Below are positions 6,089 through 6,099 of a stretch of 6,099 nt of DNA, piece by piece. Each line of letters opens with the position of its first letter. Positions within the stretch are counted from its first letter, which is position 1. The notes under the pieces are model-generated. The model was not told the DNA's origin and did not search any database. It saw only the letters and a list, made by a program, of their open reading frames with translations. The position numbers were made by a program, and so were the translations under genes. This stretch comes from Hohaiivirga sp031547465. Its GTDB lineage: Bacteria > Pseudomonadota > Alphaproteobacteria > Rhizobiales > Beijerinckiaceae. The DNA lies in NCBI GenBank assembly GCA_031547465.1, contig JAVBRX010000089.1, positions 1 through 6,099 of the forward strand, written 5' to 3'.

Positions 6089-6094
6089 TTGACA
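6089..6094 (+). promoter_or_regulatory. Possible -35 hexamer of a divergent rightward transcript
   Basis: TTGACA on the plus strand matches the -35 consensus exactly and lies at the window edge, so the -10 would fall outside. The 138 bp between it and rlmB contain no visible gene. Divergent tRNA genes near rlmB are common in related genomes, but nothing here shows what follows. Confidence 0.2.
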
Positions 6095-6099
6095 TGGAC

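Overview
The window looks like chromosomal DNA of an alphaproteobacterium, most likely of the order Hyphomicrobiales (Rhizobiales), possibly near Brucella/Ochrobactrum. This placement rests on the style of the RlmB and MHS-transporter proteins, the GC-rich codon use and a FixK/FNR-type site. It is inference, since no search was possible. All confidently called genes lie on the minus strand.

Right part (about 2690-6099): core-type genes. Read in the direction of transcription, they are rlmB (23S rRNA Gm2251 methyltransferase, 5955 to 5125), a spacer of about 360 bp, a 576-residue MHS-family MFS symporter (4766 to 3036) with an unusual hydrophilic insertion in its last-third periplasmic loop, a good intrinsic terminator (2993 to 2951), and a tRNA-Thr(UGU) gene with encoded CCA (2762 to 2687).

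Middle (1914-2686): about 770 bp without a convincing gene. The half nearest tssB is AT-rich and the half nearest the tRNA is GC-richer. The spacer holds a good match to an FNR/FixK binding site (2233-2246), an AT-rich hairpin-like dyad (2165-2194) and a 23-bp near-perfect palindrome (2337-2359). A weak promoter candidate lies upstream of tssB.

Left part (1-1913): the first two genes of a type VI secretion (T6SS) operon, tssB and tssC. They encode the two contractile-sheath proteins. tssC runs off the left edge with 438 codons visible. tssB starts at TTG behind an excellent Shine-Dalgarno, with a stop codon just upstream, so it is probably the first gene of the operon. The remaining T6SS genes should lie to the left, outside the window.

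The layout (accessory T6SS cluster beginning on the 3' side of a tRNA, core genes on the 5' side) suggests an island junction, but no integrase or att repeat is visible. No wholly new system is evident. The points most worth a second look are the regulatory-looking palindromes in the T6SS-tRNA spacer and the insertion in the transporter.
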